Shown here: one piece after another, positions 6,829 to 9,019 of the stretch
Numbering within the stretch: position 1 is the first letter of the stretch
Layout: each line of letters starts with the position of its first letter
Assembly (NCBI GenBank): GCA_022567775.1
Contig: JADFGH010000072.1
Coordinates: forward strand, 1 to 9,019
Reading direction: 5' to 3'
Origin: Pseudomonadota bacterium
Lineage (GTDB): Bacteria; Pseudomonadota; Gammaproteobacteria; Steroidobacterales; Woeseiaceae
DNA length: 9,019 nt
Position numbers and translations under genes: made by a program
Notes under the pieces: model-generated
What the model was told of the DNA's origin: nothing
The model's database searches: none
The model's input: the letters and a program-made list of their open reading frames with translations, nothing else

Positions 6829-6885
6829 GTGACCATAACGCCGCGACGCAACTATTGCGACTTTTTCTTGCCGGTAACCTTTTGA
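6829..6885 (+). other. 18-codon GTG reading frame overlapping the DUF5916 start: leader peptide or frameshifted true start
   Basis: GTG at 6829, four bases after GGGGA, opens the frame MTITPRRNYCDFFLPVTF and stops at TGA 6883-6885. The first seven residues, ending in RR, would be an ideal n-region for the signal peptide that is encoded one frame over (LLRLFLAGNLLTLLVAG). Adding one base around 6841-6851 would join the two. Either the sequence or the genome lacks a base here, or this is a genuine short leader ORF. Confidence 0.4.
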
Positions 6886-9019
6886 CCTTGCTGGTCGCCG
6901 GTGAGGGGATTGCGCAGAGTATCGATTCGAATGCGCCGCGTCCGATCGCACAGGCAGTCGAGCTGTTGGCGGCGCCCGTCATTGATGGCAATGTCATCGA
7001 TGATCCGGCCTGGCGCGCTGGGGAGCCCATCACTGACTTCTGGCAGACTCAGCCGAACGCGGGGCAAGCTGCATCCCAGCGAACCGAGGTGTACATAGGA
7101 TTTACCGATACTGCACTGTATATCGGCGTCATCGCTTACGACGACGAACCACTGGAGATTATCTCAACGGACAGCCGGCGCGATTCATCGCTGGACAATA
7201 CCGACAGCATCAGGATCATGATCGACGGCCTGCTGGACCGGCAAAACGGTTATGTCTTCGGCACCAACCCGGCCGGCATCGAATACGACGGCCAGATAAG
7301 CAGGGAAGGCGCGGGCCAGTTTGTTTTCGGTGGTCAGGGCGGCTTCAATCTGAACTGGGATGCACCCTGGACGGTCAGGACCGAAGTCTCGGATTTTGGC
7401 TGGAGCGCGGAGATGGAGATTCCGTTCACATCGTTGCGTTTCGGAAAGGGCGAGGTGCAGGAGTGGGGCCTGAATATTGAAAGACGAATTCGTCGCAACA
7501 ATGAAGTCGTGTTCTGGGCGCCGATGTCGCAGGATCGTAGTCTGATCCGCGTATCAGAAGCCGGTTCGATAAGGGGAATCCGCGTACCGCGGCAGCAAAA
7601 TCTTCAATTCACACCCTATGTATTGGGTAATGCCCGGCGTGGCGGCGACCTCAGTGGTACTGAAACTGATCAGGATGTCGGCTTCGACATCAAGTACTCG
7701 ATTACGCCGAGCCTGACGCTGGATGCGACCTACAATACAGACTTTGCGCAGGTCGAGGTCGACGACCAGCAGGTCAATCTCGATCGCTTCAGTTTGTTCT
7801 TCCCCGAGAAGCGCCCGTTTTTCCTGGAGAACGCCGGACAATTTACGGTCGGCAATCCACGGGAAGTAGAGCTGTTTTTCAGCCGGCGCATCGGCATTGG
7901 CGAAGACGGAGCACAGGTTCCGATTGATGGCGGCCTGCGTTTGTCCGGCAAGGTTGGCACTACCACCAACGTCGGCCTGCTTTTCATGAGTTCCGAGGCA
8001 GTAGCCGGAGTTTCGTCCGCGAACAAGTTTGCGGTCGCCCGGGTAAACCAGGAACTTGCCAACCGATCATCCGTGGGATTTCTGATTGTCAACCGGGATG
8101 GGGATGGCTCCCTGCTTGGCAACGGCAGCGATGACCAGAACCAGACCTATGCGATCGACGGCCGCTGGGGTATCGGCGAAAATCTGCTGCTATCTGCGTG
8201 GGTAGCCAGGACCGATACTCCGGGACTGACGGGCAAAGACGACGCTTTGTCCCTTAACGCAAGCTTCAACGATGCCGACTGGACGATGGTTTTCGCCTAT
8301 TCGGAGATCGGCGGGGCATTTAACCCCGAAGTCGGCTTTCTCACTCGAAGTGATTACCGCAAGGTAAGTGGGCTGGTCCTGCGCCGGATACGGCCGGACA
8401 AGCTCTGGAACCTGTTCGAGATCCGCCCGCACATATCCTATCGCGGCTTTTGGGATTTCGACGGCTTTCAGGAGACAGGATTTCTGCACGTTGATTCCCA
8501 CTGGGAATTCGACACGGGCGCTGAAATTCACACGGGATTCAATGTGACCAAGGAAGGCGTAAAGACGCCGTTCGATATCGTTCCTGGCGTTACTATCCAG
8601 CCGGGTACCTATGACCACGCGGAAGTGCAGATCATCTTCCGCGGTAATGAATCGAAACCACTCAATTTCGGCTTGCGTGCAATAGTGGGTGGCCGCTTCG
8701 GCGGAGACCGGGTTTCGTTAGCGCCGACAGTGAGATTTCGCATCGGCGAAAAGTTCAGTTCCGAGCTCGCATTCAACTACAATGACTTCGATCTGCCGGT
8801 GCCGGGTGGAGATTTCACCGCCAACCTGCTGCGCCTCAGGCTATCCTATTCGTTTACGCCGAAAATCCTGCTGCAGTTGCTGTCACAATACAATGAGCTC
8901 GACGACCAGGTATCGACCAACCTGCGGTTTTCGTGGCTGCAGTCAGCGAACACCGGTCTGTTCCTGGTGTACAACGAAGTTGATGAAGGAGGCCTGGGTG
9001 CGCTGCCACTCGGCCGCGA
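6855..9019 (+). CDS. CBM9-like / DUF5916 outer-membrane beta-barrel protein, 3' end cut by window
   Basis: The frame is open from 6753 to the window edge without a stop and gives 721 complete codons from TTG 6855. That TTG starts a good signal peptide (MRLFLAGNLLTLLVAGEGIA, cut before Gln) but has no ribosome binding site. Residues about 39-235 form a carbohydrate-family-9-binding-like domain: APVIDGNVIDDPAW, then EVYIGFTDTALYIGVIAYDDEP, and WSAEMEIPFTSLRF. From about residue 250 the chain alternates as a DUF5916 beta-barrel, with the family hallmark FFPEKRPFFLENAGQF at 315-330. The last residues (NTGLFLVYNEVDEGGLGALP) match the usual end of the family, so probably only a few tens of residues are missing. 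The family is thought to be an outer-membrane protein handling sugars or oligomeric substrates; its real function is not known. It is probably a separate transcription unit, as nearly 200 bases and a promoter candidate separate it from the lyase gene. Confidence 0.85.
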   Translation, partial: MRLFLAGNLLTLLVAGEGIAQSIDSNAPRPIAQAVELLAAPVIDGNVIDDPAWRAGEPITDFWQTQPNAGQAASQRTEVYIGFTDTALYIGVIAYDDEPLEIISTDSRRDSSLDNTDSIRIMIDGLLDRQNGYVFGTNPAGIEYDGQISREGAGQFVFGGQGGFNLNWDAPWTVRTEVSDFGWSAEMEIPFTSLRFGKGEVQEWGLNIERRIRRNNEVVFWAPMSQDRSLIRVSEAGSIRGIRVPRQQNLQFTPYVLGNARRGGDLSGTETDQDVGFDIKYSITPSLTLDATYNTDFAQVEVDDQQVNLDRFSLFFPEKRPFFLENAGQFTVGNPREVELFFSRRIGIGEDGAQVPIDGGLRLSGKVGTTTNVGLLFMSSEAVAGVSSANKFAVARVNQELANRSSVGFLIVNRDGDGSLLGNGSDDQNQTYAIDGRWGIGENLLLSAWVARTDTPGLTGKDDALSLNASFNDADWTMVFAYSEIGGAFNPEVGFLTRSDYRKVSGLVLRRIRPDKLWNLFEIRPHISYRGFWDFDGFQETGFLHVDSHWEFDTGAEIHTGFNVTKEGVKTPFDIVPGVTIQPGTYDHAEVQIIFRGNESKPLNFGLRAIVGGRFGGDRVSLAPTVRFRIGEKFSSELAFNYNDFDLPVPGGDFTANLLRLRLSYSFTPKILLQLLSQYNELDDQVSTNLRFSWLQSANTGLFLVYNEVDEGGLGALPLGR

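Noticed and set aside
6350..7033. 227-residue antisense frame spanning the lyase end and the DUF5916 start
   Set aside because: It overlaps two well-supported coding regions, and its translation shows low-complexity, non-family composition.
7554..8618. Several antisense frames under the DUF5916 gene
   Set aside because: The forward frame is continuous and family-like through this stretch, so these are shadows.

Overview
The window looks like the chromosome of a Gram-negative proteobacterium, most likely a marine or sediment gammaproteobacterium. Three kinds of evidence support this. The G+C content looks moderate by eye (mid-fifties). Genes begin with AAGGA-type ribosome binding sites. Several encoded families are common in Woeseia-like and related Gammaproteobacteria: an inner-membrane TolB-like/TPR protein starting SLFDELKRRNVFRV, a CBM9-like/DUF5916 outer-membrane protein, and TPR lipoproteins. 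The taxonomic placement is an inference from protein families, not a measurement. No mobile element, CRISPR array, tRNA or rRNA was seen.

Layout. Bases 1-296 hold no gene I can support, only a weak promoter/operator candidate. A three-helix membrane protein with a TolB-like domain and TPR repeats is read rightwards (297-2498, TTG start). It converges on a leftward two-gene unit: a small secreted protein of unknown function (4781-4275), then a TPR lipoprotein with conserved-looking histidine motifs (4235-2631). A 122-base divergent promoter region (4782-4903) holds two short palindromes. It separates that unit from a rightward pair: an aspartate/glutamate-racemase-family enzyme (4904-5632) and, 21 bases later, a PLP enzyme of the D-cysteine desulfhydrase / L-cysteate sulfo-lyase family (5654-6658). 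After a 170-200 base gap with a promoter candidate and a hairpin, a CBM9-like/DUF5916 outer-membrane beta-barrel gene runs off the right edge. Its start is disturbed in a way that suggests a missing base.

How the genes may work together. The racemase and PLP lyase form a likely two-gene catabolic operon. The racemase would interconvert the enantiomers of an acidic or sulfur-containing amino acid, and the lyase would deaminate it, releasing sulfide (from D-cysteine) or sulfite (from L-cysteate). Sequence features of the lyase look closer to my memory of CuyA-type cysteate sulfo-lyases than to enteric DcyD, but this is not proven. The divergent secreted protein/TPR lipoprotein pair shares the regulatory region and may be co-regulated. 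The flanking TPR membrane protein and DUF5916 barrel are envelope proteins with no shown link to this metabolism.

The most notable unexplained signals are: a 12-bp-arm near-perfect palindrome inside the TPR gene at 1669-1693; the apparent frameshift or leader peptide at the start of the DUF5916 gene; the TGCAC-N6-GTGCA inverted repeat in the divergent promoter; and the His-motif lipoprotein with its small secreted partner.
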